DNA from: Anaerolineales bacterium
GTDB taxonomy: Bacteria; Chloroflexota; Anaerolineae; 4572-78; J111
DNA length: 64,000 bases
Reading direction: 5' to 3'
Assembly (NCBI GenBank): GCA_020634855.1
Contig: JACKAU010000004.1
Coordinates: 372,001 to 436,000, forward strand
A program made the position numbers and the translations under genes. Below, piece after piece: positions 34,278 through 43,814 of this stretch (its first letter is position 1; each line of letters opens with the position of its first letter). The notes beneath the pieces were generated by a model that worked only from the letters and a program-made list of their open reading frames with translations, searched no databases and was not told the DNA's origin.

Positions 34278-35822
34278 ATGCCCAACCTGATCGACATGCG
34301 AGATATCATCAAAGTATACCCCAACGGCGTCGTCGCTAATCGAGACGTGAATTTCTCGGTGGAAAAGGGCGAAATTCATGCTCTGGTGGGCGAAAACGGG
34401 GCCGGGAAAAGTACGTTGATGAAGATTCTCTACGGTCTGGAACAGCCAACCGGCGGCCAGATTTTCCTCAACGGCCGCGCCGTGACCATCCACAACTCCC
34501 ATCAGGCCATCAATTTGGGCATCGGCATGGTTCATCAAAACTTTATGCTGATCCCCTCTTTCACCGTTGCCGAAAATGTGGTACTCGGTCAGGAGCCGAC
34601 CAAAAGGCAGATGATCGACGCCGAAGCCGCCACCCGTATCACGCTGCAATTGGCCCAAGCGTATGGCCTTGATGTCGATCCGGCGGCCAAGGTTGAAGCT
34701 ACGCCGGTCGGCATGCGCCAGCGTGTTGAAATTTTGAAGACCCTCTATCGTGGGGCCGACCTGTTGATCTTAGACGAGCCTACCGCTGTGTTGACCCCCC
34801 AGGAGACCGATGACCTGTTCGATGCGGTGCGTCGGCTGGTCGGCCAGGGCAAAACCGTGATCTTTATTACCCACAAATTGGTCGAGGTCAAAGAGATCTC
34901 CGACCGAGTGACGGTGATGCGCCACGGCGAAGTCACCGGTCGGATGCAAACGGCGGATGTCAGCGAGGAGGATATCGCTCGCATGATGGTGGGCCGAGAT
35001 GTGCTGTTTCGGATCGAGAAGCCGCCGCAGCAGCGTGGGGAGGCTGTGGTCCGAGTGAGCGGGTTGAGTTACGTCTCTGCCACTGGGCGGCCGCTGCTGC
35101 GGAATGTATCGTTCAACGTTTACCACGGCGAAATCTTGGGGATTGCCGGCGTGGAGGGCAACGGCCAAACCCAACTGGCCGAACTGCTGGGTGGTCTGGC
35201 CCCGCCGACCACTGGCGAAGCCACTATCGGCGGCCAATCGATTCTAGGGCGAGGGCCGCGTCATGTACGCGAGGCCGGCGTGGCCCACATTCCGGAAGAC
35301 CGCTTAACGAACGGCGTCGCCCTCGAAGCCAGTATCGCCGATAATCTGGTCGTTGACCGCTACTACCGGCCCCCGTTCACCCACCGGGGGGCGATGAGCT
35401 TGCGCCAAATTCGGCAGCACGCCGAAAATCTGATGCAAAAGTTCGATATCCGCGCAGCCGGGGCCGAAGCGACCATCGGCTCACTGTCGGGTGGGAATAT
35501 GCAGAAGGTGATTATTGCCAGGGAGTTTTCCGCCGATCCGGCCCTGTTAATCGCGGCCCAACCGACGCGTGGGGTCGATATCGGCGCGAGCGAGTTTGTA
35601 CGCCGGCAGTTGGTCGAGGCTCGTAACGCCGGCAAGGCCGTGCTGCTCATCTCGGCCGATTTGGCCGAAATCCTGACTCTGGCCGACCGGATTGCCGTCA
35701 TGTATAAGGGCGAAATTGTGGCTGTTTTTCCCAATTCGCCCGATTTAAGCGAGGAAGCGTTGGGTCTCTATATGCTGGGGCTTAAAAGACAAACGCCGCC
35801 AGAGATCGAGTCGCACCTATGA
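34278..35822 (+). CDS. Nucleoside ABC transporter ATPase, two nucleotide-binding domains
   Basis: 514 residues. Domain 1 has Walker A GENGAGKSTLMK and Walker B LLILDEPTAVLT. Domain 2 has the reduced P-loop GVEGNGQTQLAELLG and LSGGNMQKVIIAREFSADP with AAQPTRGVDIGA, as in RbsA/YufO-type ATPases. The stop overlaps the first permease start by 4 bases. It energises the importer formed with the BMP lipoprotein and the permeases. Confidence 0.94.
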   Translation: MPNLIDMRDIIKVYPNGVVANRDVNFSVEKGEIHALVGENGAGKSTLMKILYGLEQPTGGQIFLNGRAVTIHNSHQAINLGIGMVHQNFMLIPSFTVAENVVLGQEPTKRQMIDAEAATRITLQLAQAYGLDVDPAAKVEATPVGMRQRVEILKTLYRGADLLILDEPTAVLTPQETDDLFDAVRRLVGQGKTVIFITHKLVEVKEISDRVTVMRHGEVTGRMQTADVSEEDIARMMVGRDVLFRIEKPPQQRGEAVVRVSGLSYVSATGRPLLRNVSFNVYHGEILGIAGVEGNGQTQLAELLGGLAPPTTGEATIGGQSILGRGPRHVREAGVAHIPEDRLTNGVALEASIADNLVVDRYYRPPFTHRGAMSLRQIRQHAENLMQKFDIRAAGAEATIGSLSGGNMQKVIIAREFSADPALLIAAQPTRGVDIGASEFVRRQLVEARNAGKAVLLISADLAEILTLADRIAVMYKGEIVAVFPNSPDLSEEALGLYMLGLKRQTPPEIESHL

Positions 35823-36949
35823 GCGCAACCCGCCGGCAGATGGCCTTGGAAATCGTGCGGATTGTGGTGGTCGTGGCCTTGGCCTTGCTTCTGGGCTTTT
35901 TCATCACCGCTCTGGTTAGCGACGATCCGGTTGGGGCTTACACCGAGTTTCTAACCGGCCCGCTGCCCAAAGTATCCATCAATGACGACGGTAGCTGGCA
36001 GTTGCGGGGCGTCAATCGCTTTGGCAACTGGATCGAGGACAGCATCACCCTGATCTTGCTCGGTTTGTCGGTGGCGATTGTTTTTAGCGCGCGGCAGTTT
36101 AGTCTGGGGGCGGAAGGCCAGCTTTTTTTGGGGGCTTTAGCCGCGGGGGCGGTCAGCCTCTACATCCAGGCCCCGGCGGTTATTCACATCAGCTTGGCCT
36201 TGATCGCCGCCGGATCAGCCGGTTTTATATGGGGTTTAATTCCCGGCGCACTGAAAGCCTACCTCAATGCTGATGAGATCGTCAGCACTTTGATGCTCAA
36301 TATTATCGCCATTCAATTTTATCAATTTGTCTTGATTCGCTACATGCGTGACTTTAGCGCCGGTTACGTTGGCACCGAATATTTTCCGGAGACGGCGGTG
36401 CTGCCGGTGGTTATCCCCGGTACGCGGGTGACGGTGGCCCTCTTCATTACTATCGCGGCAGTGGTGGTAGTTTGGTTTTTCATGTCGCGCATGCCCTTGG
36501 GCTATGAGATCAGAATGTTGGGGGCCAACCGAAAATTCGCCGAGTATGGCGGTATCAAGGTTAAGCGAGTGATTACCCTCAGTATGGCGATTAGCGGTAT
36601 TTTGGCCGGGTTGGCCGGCACGCATCTGTCGATGGGGCTGCTGAAACAGCTCACGCTTTCCCTGTCGCCCAATATCGGTTTTGAAGGAATTGTGGTGGCG
36701 CTGCTGGCCCGCAACGATCCCAAATGGGTGCCGGTGGCCGGGTTGTTCTACGGCTATCTTCGGACCGGCGCTCAAATTATGGAGCGCTCATCGGACGTGA
36801 CCCGCGAGATGGTGCTGGTTATTCAGGCCGTTATCATTTTGTTCATCACCGCCGAGCTAATTTTGCCGCTCATTCAACAGTGGTGGCGACGTCGCCGGTC
36901 GCCGAAAGCCATCTTGGACAGCATCGAGGAGGTGGGCGATGTCGCTTGA
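35819..36949 (+). CDS. Nucleoside ABC transporter permease 1
   Basis: 376 residues, mostly hydrophobic. It contains about nine membrane segments and the family motif VAIVFSARQFSLGAEGQLFLGA plus LNADEIVSTLMLNIIA and EYGGIKVKR. It belongs to the BPD_transp_2 (YufP/NupP) type. It overlaps the ATPase gene at its start and the second permease at its end. Confidence 0.93.
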   Translation: MSATRRQMALEIVRIVVVVALALLLGFFITALVSDDPVGAYTEFLTGPLPKVSINDDGSWQLRGVNRFGNWIEDSITLILLGLSVAIVFSARQFSLGAEGQLFLGALAAGAVSLYIQAPAVIHISLALIAAGSAGFIWGLIPGALKAYLNADEIVSTLMLNIIAIQFYQFVLIRYMRDFSAGYVGTEYFPETAVLPVVIPGTRVTVALFITIAAVVVVWFFMSRMPLGYEIRMLGANRKFAEYGGIKVKRVITLSMAISGILAGLAGTHLSMGLLKQLTLSLSPNIGFEGIVVALLARNDPKWVPVAGLFYGYLRTGAQIMERSSDVTREMVLVIQAVIILFITAELILPLIQQWWRRRRSPKAILDSIEEVGDVA

Positions 36950-37952
36950 AACCGTCTTAGCCAGTATCTTTTCAGCAGCGTTCATTGCCACCATCCTGCG
37001 CACGTCAACGCCGATCATCTTGCCGGCGATGGGTGGTTTGATCTCCGAGTTGGCGGGCGTCATCAACATTGCGCTTGAAGGTATTATGCTGGCTGCCGCC
37101 TTTTTTGGGGTAGTCGTTGGCGCGTTGGGGCCGGAATGGCTGCCGGGGTTGCCGGGGTGGATTTATCCCTGGCTGGGCGCTTTGGCCGGGATAACCGTGG
37201 GCCTCGGCCTGGCCTTAATTATTGCCTTCTTTCATCTGGAACTGGGGGCCGATATCATTATGGCTGCCTTGGCGATTAATATTCTGGCGGCCGGCGGTAC
37301 GGTTTTTTTGATGTTTTCTTTAACCGGCGATAAAGGCAGCACCTCGACGCTGGCCAGCCCGGCCCTACCGACTATTACCATCCCCCTGGTGAGCTATATT
37401 CCGTTTGTAGGCCAGGTTTTTAACGGCGAGAACTTATCCGGGTATAATATGATTACCTACGTGGCCTTTATCTCGGTAGGGCTGGTGTGGGTGTTCTTGT
37501 ATCGAACCCGATTAGGGACCCATCTGCGGGCCGTGGGCGAAAATCCCGCCGCCGCCGCCTCGGTTGGCATCAACGTTAAACGTGTGCAATACATCGCCTT
37601 GTTAATTAGCGGTGTTTTGGCGGCGCTGGGGGGCATTAATCTCAGTATGGGCTACCTGACGTTGTTTCAAGCCGATATGACTGCCGGACGGGGATTTATC
37701 GCCCTGGCAGCCGTTTTTTTGGGGAATAAGAATCCGGTTGGCACCCTGATTGCGGCGTTGATTTTTGGCGCAGCCGGCGCGTTGGAAGCCCAATTAGGTA
37801 CGCTCAATATTCCTAGCCAACTGATTACGATGATCCCGCCGCTGGTGACCATTGCTGCTTTAGTCATCTACAATTTACGCCGACAGGCGCAGATGGCGGC
37901 CAATGCTCGTAAGTTTCAGGAAAAATTAGAAGCAGATCAAAAGGCTGTTTAG
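36939..37952 (+). CDS. Nucleoside ABC transporter permease 2
   Basis: 337 residues, YufQ/NupQ type. ISELAGVINIALEGIMLAAA and FHLELGADIIMAALAINILA are characteristic, and AVGENPAAAASVGINVKR is the cytoplasmic coupling loop. It overlaps permease 1 by 11 bases. The stop is directly followed by the ATG of the next gene. Confidence 0.93.
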   Translation: MSLETVLASIFSAAFIATILRTSTPIILPAMGGLISELAGVINIALEGIMLAAAFFGVVVGALGPEWLPGLPGWIYPWLGALAGITVGLGLALIIAFFHLELGADIIMAALAINILAAGGTVFLMFSLTGDKGSTSTLASPALPTITIPLVSYIPFVGQVFNGENLSGYNMITYVAFISVGLVWVFLYRTRLGTHLRAVGENPAAAASVGINVKRVQYIALLISGVLAALGGINLSMGYLTLFQADMTAGRGFIALAAVFLGNKNPVGTLIAALIFGAAGALEAQLGTLNIPSQLITMIPPLVTIAALVIYNLRRQAQMAANARKFQEKLEADQKAV

Positions 37953-39032
37953 ATGCAAATTGAAACGTACGCTTATCCTCATATTTTGGGTGGCTTGCTC
38001 GGCCAGGCTTTGGGCGATGCCTGGACCACACCAGCCTTGTATCGTCCGGAGCAAACATGGGCTCAGTACGATGGTTGGATTGAGACGTTGTTGGCGCCGC
38101 CGGCTGACCATCCCTTGTGGGCCGGGTTCAAAGCGGGTCAGGTCACGGACGATATTCAACAAGTGGTGGTGTTGGCTCAAACTATTATTGCTAACCGGGG
38201 GCGCGTGACCCTCGACGCCGTGGTTAAAGCCATTGTTAAGTGGTACGATAAAATCGACGGCGACCATTCTCCCTCGGTCGCTGCGGCCACCCGGCAGGCC
38301 ATCGAGGCGCTTAAGGCGAAGGCCGATCCGCAACTGACCGGCCGGCAGGGTGACAGCAATGGCAGCGCGGTGCGAGTCAGCCCCATCGGGTTCATCCACC
38401 CCGGCGACCCCGAAGCGGCAGTTGAAGAGGCTCTTATTTTTTGCCGCCCCACCCACTTCACTGATGTCGCCGCTTCAGCAACCTGTGCTGTAGCGGCAGC
38501 GTTGGCCCACGCATTGACCCCTAACACCACTTTGGAAAGTATCGTCGATAATGCCATCTGGGGAGCTAACGAAGGGTTAACCCACGGCCAGCCCTGGTAC
38601 GGCCCTTCAGTTGGGCGCAAAATAGACTTCGCCGTCCAACTGGCCACCGACACGAATTACTCCGAACTTGAACGGGTTCATAATCTGTATGAGCTGGTTG
38701 GGTCTACCCCGGCGGCCGCCGATTCGGTTCCCTGCGCCTTTGGCATTTTAGCCCTCAGCGATGGCGACCCGGTTCGCACTGCTATTTATGCGGCGGCGCT
38801 GTCCGGCGATGCCGTGGCCGTAGGCGCTATCGCCTGTGCTATCGCTGGCGCATGGCGCGGGATCGACGCCATCGCCGTCGATTATATCGACACGCTGCGT
38901 CAGGCCAACCCCCAGTACGACTTTGAAGAGATGGCCGAAGGTCTCTACGCCGTGGCGCTAAGTAATCACAGCGCTTTTCCCCACGTCGGTACCCGGCTCC
39001 TGGAAGATATTCTGGACGAAAGTGATGAGTAA
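37953..39032 (+). CDS. ADP-ribosylglycohydrolase-family protein with altered metal motifs
   Basis: 359 residues of the DraG fold: ILGGLLGQALGDAW at the N-terminus, VTDDIQQVVVLAQT, and SGDAVAVGAIACAIAGAW near the C-terminus. In active DraG-type enzymes the two metal motifs read TDDT and DxDT. Here they are TDDI and DAVA, so two Thr and one Asp are replaced. It starts directly after permease 2, tightly within the operon. A function on free nucleosides or ribosyl compounds, rather than on ADP-ribosylated proteins, is a reasonable guess but not shown. Confidence 0.82.
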   Translation: MQIETYAYPHILGGLLGQALGDAWTTPALYRPEQTWAQYDGWIETLLAPPADHPLWAGFKAGQVTDDIQQVVVLAQTIIANRGRVTLDAVVKAIVKWYDKIDGDHSPSVAAATRQAIEALKAKADPQLTGRQGDSNGSAVRVSPIGFIHPGDPEAAVEEALIFCRPTHFTDVAASATCAVAAALAHALTPNTTLESIVDNAIWGANEGLTHGQPWYGPSVGRKIDFAVQLATDTNYSELERVHNLYELVGSTPAAADSVPCAFGILALSDGDPVRTAIYAAALSGDAVAVGAIACAIAGAWRGIDAIAVDYIDTLRQANPQYDFEEMAEGLYAVALSNHSAFPHVGTRLLEDILDESDE

Positions 39033-39258
39033 CAACTGACAACAAATTGTAGGCTTAAGGTTTACAATCCTTAAAAAGTCGGGTAGACTCATTATTTGTA
39101 GGCATGTGTAAAAACCCCAAAAATTACAGACCAATAGCCCTATCTGCCCCATGATTCCCAACGGCGAGGTGATGGCTGTTAGCGTTACAAGACCTAATTA
39201 TCTGACCAACTAACTAACCAACCAACCAACCAAACCCTATCTAACTAGGAATAGAAAA
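39033..39258. other. Gap inside the operon
   Basis: 226 bases with a short AACC microsatellite (about 39213-39233) before the psuG start. No promoter or terminator is evident, so I assume read-through from upstream. Confidence 0.35.
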
Positions 39259-40161
39259 ATGCGACTTAATCTGAAAATTCATCCCGAAGTACAAACCGCC
39301 CTTGCCGAGAATCGTGCTGTAGTCGCCCTGGAATCGACGTTGATTACCCACGGCTTCCCTGCCCCTGACAATTTGGAAATTGCGCAGGCTATTGAAGCGA
39401 CGGTGCGGCAACAGGGCGCAGTTCCGGCTACAATTGCGGTTTTAGAAGGGCAAATTCATGTCGGACTGACCGCAGACCAGTTGGCGTATTTGGGCACAAC
39501 TTCAGTCGTTCGCAAATGCTCCCGCCGCGATCTGCCTATCGCCGTGGCTCGGCGAGAAAATGGATCCACCACCGTAGCGGCCACCATGATTGTCGCTCGC
39601 AGCGCCGGCATTAAGCTGTTTGCTACGGGGGGAATCGGTGGTGTACATCGCGGCCAGCCGTTTGATGAGTCGGCCGATTTGCGTGAGCTGTCCCAAACGG
39701 CCGTGACGGTAGTCTGCGCGGGGGCGAAAGCCATTTTAGATTTACCGTTGACCCTGGAAGTTCTGGAAACGCGCGGCGTGCCGGTTATCGGCTACCAGAC
39801 GGACGAGTTGCCGGCCTTCTATTCGCGCCAAAGCGGGCTTCAGCTCGATATGCGGGTCGATACGCCGCAAGAAATGGCGCGGCTGATCAAAGTGCATGAG
39901 GAAATGGAAATCGAGAGCGGTTTGCTGGTGACCGTGCCTGTTCCGGCCCAAGACGAATGGCCCGCCGCCGAAGCGCAGCAGGTCATCGATCGGGCCATTG
40001 CCGATGCGGCGGTCAACGGCGTGATGGGCAAAGCCGTAACTCCTTACCTGCTGGAGCGAGTCAGCGATTTGTCCGGGCAGCAGAGTAAAAAAGCCAACAT
40101 AGCTCTGTTGTTAAACAACGCTCAAGTAGCCGCCCAAATTGCCCAAGCCCTGGTTGCGTAA
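39259..40161 (+). CDS. psuG: Pseudouridine-5'-phosphate glycosidase
   Basis: 300 residues. It reversibly splits pseudouridine 5'-phosphate into uracil and ribose 5-phosphate. The protein carries VALESTLITHGFPAPDNLE, GAVPATIAVLEGQIHVGL, the lysine-containing KCSRRDL, TVAATM and TGGIGGVHRG, all characteristic of PsuG. Its presence shows the operon also handles the modified nucleoside pseudouridine. A pseudouridine kinase is then expected; the PfkB gene at 41150 is the candidate. Confidence 0.94.
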   Translation: MRLNLKIHPEVQTALAENRAVVALESTLITHGFPAPDNLEIAQAIEATVRQQGAVPATIAVLEGQIHVGLTADQLAYLGTTSVVRKCSRRDLPIAVARRENGSTTVAATMIVARSAGIKLFATGGIGGVHRGQPFDESADLRELSQTAVTVVCAGAKAILDLPLTLEVLETRGVPVIGYQTDELPAFYSRQSGLQLDMRVDTPQEMARLIKVHEEMEIESGLLVTVPVPAQDEWPAAEAQQVIDRAIADAAVNGVMGKAVTPYLLERVSDLSGQQSKKANIALLLNNAQVAAQIAQALVA

Positions 40162-40178
40162 CCTCAGATGAGATACTG

Positions 40179-41135
40179 ATGCCCCAAAAAATTATCATTG
40201 ACACCGATCCGGGCATCGACGATGCGATGGCCATTCTCTTTGCCCTTAAAGCTCCGGAGCTTGAAGTCGTCGGCCTGACCACTATCTACGGCAATGTCCA
40301 CACCGATCTGGCCACTCAAAATGCGCTGCGACTGGTTGAGTTGGCCCACCGGCCCGATATCCCCGTGGCCCATGGGGCCGACTTGCCGCTCGTCACTCCC
40401 TTAAAACAGGTTGCACATCACGTTCACGGCGTCGACGGCTTCGGCAACACCAACCAACCCCCGCCTCGTGGGAAACCCATCGACCCATCGGCAGCGCAGT
40501 TCATTGTCGAGATGGTGATGGCTCAGCCAGGTGAGATAACGTTGGTGTCAACTGGACCATTGACGAATTTGGCCTTGGCCCTGGCCTTGGAGCCGCGCCT
40601 GATTGAGGCTGTGGCCGGGGTGGTTTTGATGGGCGGCGCGGCTTTTGTCAACGGTAACGTCACCCCTGCGGCTGAGGCCAACATTTACAAAGACCCGCAC
40701 GCCGCCGATGTTGTTTTCACCGCCGGCTGGCCACTGACGATGGTCGGCTTGGACGTCACTACCAAAATCGTTATGACTTCCGATTATATCGCCGACCTCA
40801 GGTCAGCGGGTACGAGAACCACCCACTTTATTGATACCATCAATCCCTTCTATATGACTTATTACTGCCAGACCTATCACGGCCTGAACGGCATGCACGT
40901 CCACGATCCGGCGGCTATTGCCTATGTGGTCGATCCCTCACTTTTTGCCACTTTGTCGGCTCCCGTTCGGGTGATAACCGACGGCATCGCTACCGGGCTG
41001 ACGCTCCCGGATTGCCATCAAGATTGGGACATACCCAACGGCTGGACCGATCAACCCCTGGCCCAAATCTGCATCGATGTTGACGCCGCCCGGCTGCTGA
41101 ACCTTTACCGGTCCTACATTACGCGGCCCGATTAG
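40179..41135 (+). CDS. Nucleoside hydrolase (copy 2)
   Basis: 318 residues with IDTDPGIDDAMAILFAL, TTIYGNVHTDLATQNALRLV, HGVDGFGNTN, VSTGPLTNLALAL and AEANIYKDPHAADVV, all of the IunH family. It is clearly different from copy 1 (32023), which suggests separate substrate preferences. It lies between psuG and the last kinase. Confidence 0.92.
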   Translation: MPQKIIIDTDPGIDDAMAILFALKAPELEVVGLTTIYGNVHTDLATQNALRLVELAHRPDIPVAHGADLPLVTPLKQVAHHVHGVDGFGNTNQPPPRGKPIDPSAAQFIVEMVMAQPGEITLVSTGPLTNLALALALEPRLIEAVAGVVLMGGAAFVNGNVTPAAEANIYKDPHAADVVFTAGWPLTMVGLDVTTKIVMTSDYIADLRSAGTRTTHFIDTINPFYMTYYCQTYHGLNGMHVHDPAAIAYVVDPSLFATLSAPVRVITDGIATGLTLPDCHQDWDIPNGWTDQPLAQICIDVDAARLLNLYRSYITRPD

Positions 41136-41149
41136 CCGACCGCCGACCG

Positions 41150-42112
41150 ATGACTACTGACCGCCGCGAGGATGATCCCCAAGCCGAAAAACAAATCGCT
41201 TACGTGACGTTTTCCCTTATCATTGATGATCTGGTTTTTCCTGATCAGACGACTGCTCTGGGGATGTTGGGCGGCGGAGGGCCGCAGACGGCGTTTGGCA
41301 TGCGGCTGTGGGCTGACAACGTGGGTCTGGTGAGCGGCGTGGGCGACGATCTGCCTGAGGACGCGCTGGCCTGGCTGCGCCAAACCGGCATCGACACCCG
41401 GGGCTTACGTCGCACCCCGGACTGCCCGACGCCCCGCGCCTGGCAGCGCCTCGCCGAAGACGGCCACCGCATCCAACAGTGGCGGGTGCCGGGTCAGGTC
41501 ATTGGCCGGCAGCTAGGGCGAACTCTGGCTCACCTGCCGCCGGCTTATCGACAAGCGCGTGGGTTTCATTTGGGGGTTCACCCCGAAGACCCCGATCTGG
41601 GTTTCATCCGCGCCCTACGCGAGTTGGGGGCCGTCGTCAGTATCGAACCTTTCCGCGAAGCCCACGGTTCCTTAAGCGACGCCGAACTGCGGGCGTTGGT
41701 TTCCGCCGGACAGATTTTCTCGCCCAACCAACTCGAAGCCGAAAGCCTAGTTGGACCCGGACCGCCGGACGAACTCATCCGCCGGCTGGTCGATGCCGGA
41801 GCGAGCATCATCGCCCTACGGCAAGGCCCCACCGGCGCGCTTGTTCACCACGCCCAAACCGGCGAGACCTGTCACATCCCCGCCTTTGAGACCAATGTCG
41901 TTGATGTCACCGGCGCAGGCAACGCTTTCTGCGGTGGATTGTTAGTAGGGTGGGCGCAGACGAACGATTTACGGACGGCAGGGTTGTACGGCGCAGTCGC
42001 GGCCAGCTTTTTGGTCGAACAGATGGGGCTGCCAGCATGGGGATCGGCTACGCTTGCTGAAGCCGATCAACGCCTGGCTTATCTAAACGCTCTGAGTACA
42101 ACAGAGGGATAA
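41150..42112 (+). CDS. PfkB-family kinase with GAGN motif
   Basis: 320 residues, last gene of the operon. The fold is that of PfkB/ribokinase (GMLGGGGPQTAFGMRLWADN, RQGPTGALVHH). The signature usually read as DTxGAGDxF is DVTGAGNAFCGG here, so the catalytic Asp is Asn. Some PfkB relatives related to yeast Mak32 have, as far as I recall, the same change. Its place next to psuG would suit a pseudouridine kinase, but the altered residue makes catalysis uncertain. Confidence 0.8.
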   Translation: MTTDRREDDPQAEKQIAYVTFSLIIDDLVFPDQTTALGMLGGGGPQTAFGMRLWADNVGLVSGVGDDLPEDALAWLRQTGIDTRGLRRTPDCPTPRAWQRLAEDGHRIQQWRVPGQVIGRQLGRTLAHLPPAYRQARGFHLGVHPEDPDLGFIRALRELGAVVSIEPFREAHGSLSDAELRALVSAGQIFSPNQLEAESLVGPGPPDELIRRLVDAGASIIALRQGPTGALVHHAQTGETCHIPAFETNVVDVTGAGNAFCGGLLVGWAQTNDLRTAGLYGAVAASFLVEQMGLPAWGSATLAEADQRLAYLNALSTTEG

Positions 42113-42153
42113 GAGAGACCATCTCTCTCCTAGCCTTGAGGCTATGATTGTTA

Positions 42154-43230
42154 CTACGGAAACCGATTCCAAAGCAGCGACAGCGTCACCGCCGCGATTA
42201 CAAAGATGGCCCCTAGTATCGAAAAGAGAACGCTGATTTCCAAGGATTGCTTTTGCAGCACGATCTGAGTCGGCAGGTTGAGAAACACATCCAGTAATTG
42301 GTCTGCGTTTTCGGCCCGGAAATAAGCGCCGCCGGTCATATCGGCCACAGTTCGCAAGGTCGTTTCATCAATGACAACAAACCGCCGAAAATTGCCGCCC
42401 CCTCCGCCGCCAAAGCCACCCCCAAAGCCACCGAAACCACCACTAAAAGTATCGCTGCCCATCTGCTGCTGCGAGCAGATCATCTGCCCTGGATCTGACG
42501 TGCCGAAGCCGATGGTGTAAACCCGGATGCCGCGATCGGCGGCTTGTTGGGCAGCATCGAGGGGATTGGGGCCTTGGCTGTTCGCGCCGTCGGTAAGCAA
42601 AACAATGATGTCCGGTTCGTAAATCTTTTCCTCCGCTGTCGATTCATCCTCTTCGACCTCAAGGATGTAGTCGCTGGGGACAACTGCCGGATTGATGGCG
42701 GCAATGGCATCGATCGATTTGAGGGTGGCGCTGCCAATGGCGGTCCCTAACGAGGTCGTAAAACTTCTCATCGCCTCTTGCAGCGTTTCTTTGTCTCGGG
42801 TCGGCGACACCACGATCTCGGCGAACCCGGCAAAAGCCACAATGCCGATCTGTGTACCGGCCGGTTGATCTTCAATAAAGGCTAAAGCGGCTTCCTGAGC
42901 CACGGTTAGGCGGTTGGGAAAAACATCCGTGGCGCACATGCTGCGAGAGGTATCGAGGGCGAGGATAATCGTTGTCCGGCTGAGTGGCACTTCGACCGCG
43001 GCGACGGGCCGGGCCAAAGCGGCGATGAGACTGGTCAGTCCCAGCAAAAAGAGGGCGAACGGCAGGTGACGCCGCCAGCGCGACCATTTCGGCAGCGCCT
43101 CACGCACCAACGACAGACTGGCATACCGGACCGCATACCGGTTTCGGCGTCTCAGCAGCGCGATATAGACCGCAATTGTGAGCGGAATGAGTAAGAGCAA
43201 GAGTAAAAACCACGGCCACAGTAGATCCAT
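42154..43230 (-). CDS. VWA-domain membrane protein, BatA-like
   Basis: 358 residues. Two N-terminal helices (about 4-24 and 55-74), then a von Willebrand A domain whose metal site is complete: DTSRSM, the Thr in LGTAIGSA, and LLTDGANS. A Gly/Phe-rich loop (GGFGGFGGGFGGG) is inserted before the last strand, and a final helix sits at about 331-352. BatA-type proteins partner with MoxR ATPases and DUF58 proteins, which are not in view. It is convergent with the nucleoside operon. Confidence 0.85.
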   Translation of the reverse strand: MDLLWPWFLLLLLLIPLTIAVYIALLRRRNRYAVRYASLSLVREALPKWSRWRRHLPFALFLLGLTSLIAALARPVAAVEVPLSRTTIILALDTSRSMCATDVFPNRLTVAQEAALAFIEDQPAGTQIGIVAFAGFAEIVVSPTRDKETLQEAMRSFTTSLGTAIGSATLKSIDAIAAINPAVVPSDYILEVEEDESTAEEKIYEPDIIVLLTDGANSQGPNPLDAAQQAADRGIRVYTIGFGTSDPGQMICSQQQMGSDTFSGGFGGFGGGFGGGGGGNFRRFVVIDETTLRTVADMTGGAYFRAENADQLLDVFLNLPTQIVLQKQSLEISVLFSILGAIFVIAAVTLSLLWNRFP

Positions 43231-43457
43231 AATCGTTCGTCTCTATACTATAGAAGATGAATCTTAAGCAAGACTGAGTAACCGAACCATTCACGTGTAA
43301 ACTTCCATTTTATTGGCATGGTTTTTCTAAACCGCCCGCATAACATCATTGAAGCTGAATGGAATGAATGGCGATAAGTACAGCGATACGCGCTACGTGT
43401 TTATTATTTTACGGTTCGGTGATAATGATGCCGCTTTGCGGAAAAATACCCTAAGAA

Positions 43458-43814
43458 TTAAACAAACTCTTGAATAAAGCGATAGGTATTTTTAAAAGAT
43501 TCGGCAGTGTAATGTTGTAGAATGTTTTTCAGTGCCCGACTCAACAAACTTCGATCCGTTTGTCCTGGCACGATGATTAAGCCCCACTGGTCACGTTCGG
43601 CCAAAAACCAAGCAGTGACCAAGGGGGCAAAATCCTGAGCATTACTGGTGAGCAAAATACGCTCTTGGCTGGCAGCAAATGCGAGTACCTCTTCATCATC
43701 TGCCCCAGCGATAAGCTTTGTCTGTACGAGAAGAATGTCTGCGCCAAGTTCTCGGCCAACATCAACTAAACCACCCCACACATGCTCATCAAGAAGAAAA
43801 TAAGGTGGTCTCAC
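43458..43814 (-). CDS. DUF5615 PIN-like protein
   Basis: 118 residues. The Mut7-C/PIN-like pattern FLLDEHVWGGL, then GADDEEVLAFAASQERILLT and SNAQDF carries the acidic residues of the fold. It is coupled to a DUF433 gene by a 4-base overlap (ATGA), the typical partnership of a putative toxin-antitoxin module in which this protein would be the nuclease. Confidence 0.8.
   Translation of the reverse strand: MRPPYFLLDEHVWGGLVDVGRELGADILLVQTKLIAGADDEEVLAFAASQERILLTSNAQDFAPLVTAWFLAERDQWGLIIVPGQTDRSLLSRALKNILQHYTAESFKNTYRFIQEFV

Noticed and set aside
42113..42153. Bidirectional terminator between the kinase and the VWA gene
   Set aside because: Only a 6-bp GAGAGA/TCTCTC stem without a T tract on either side.
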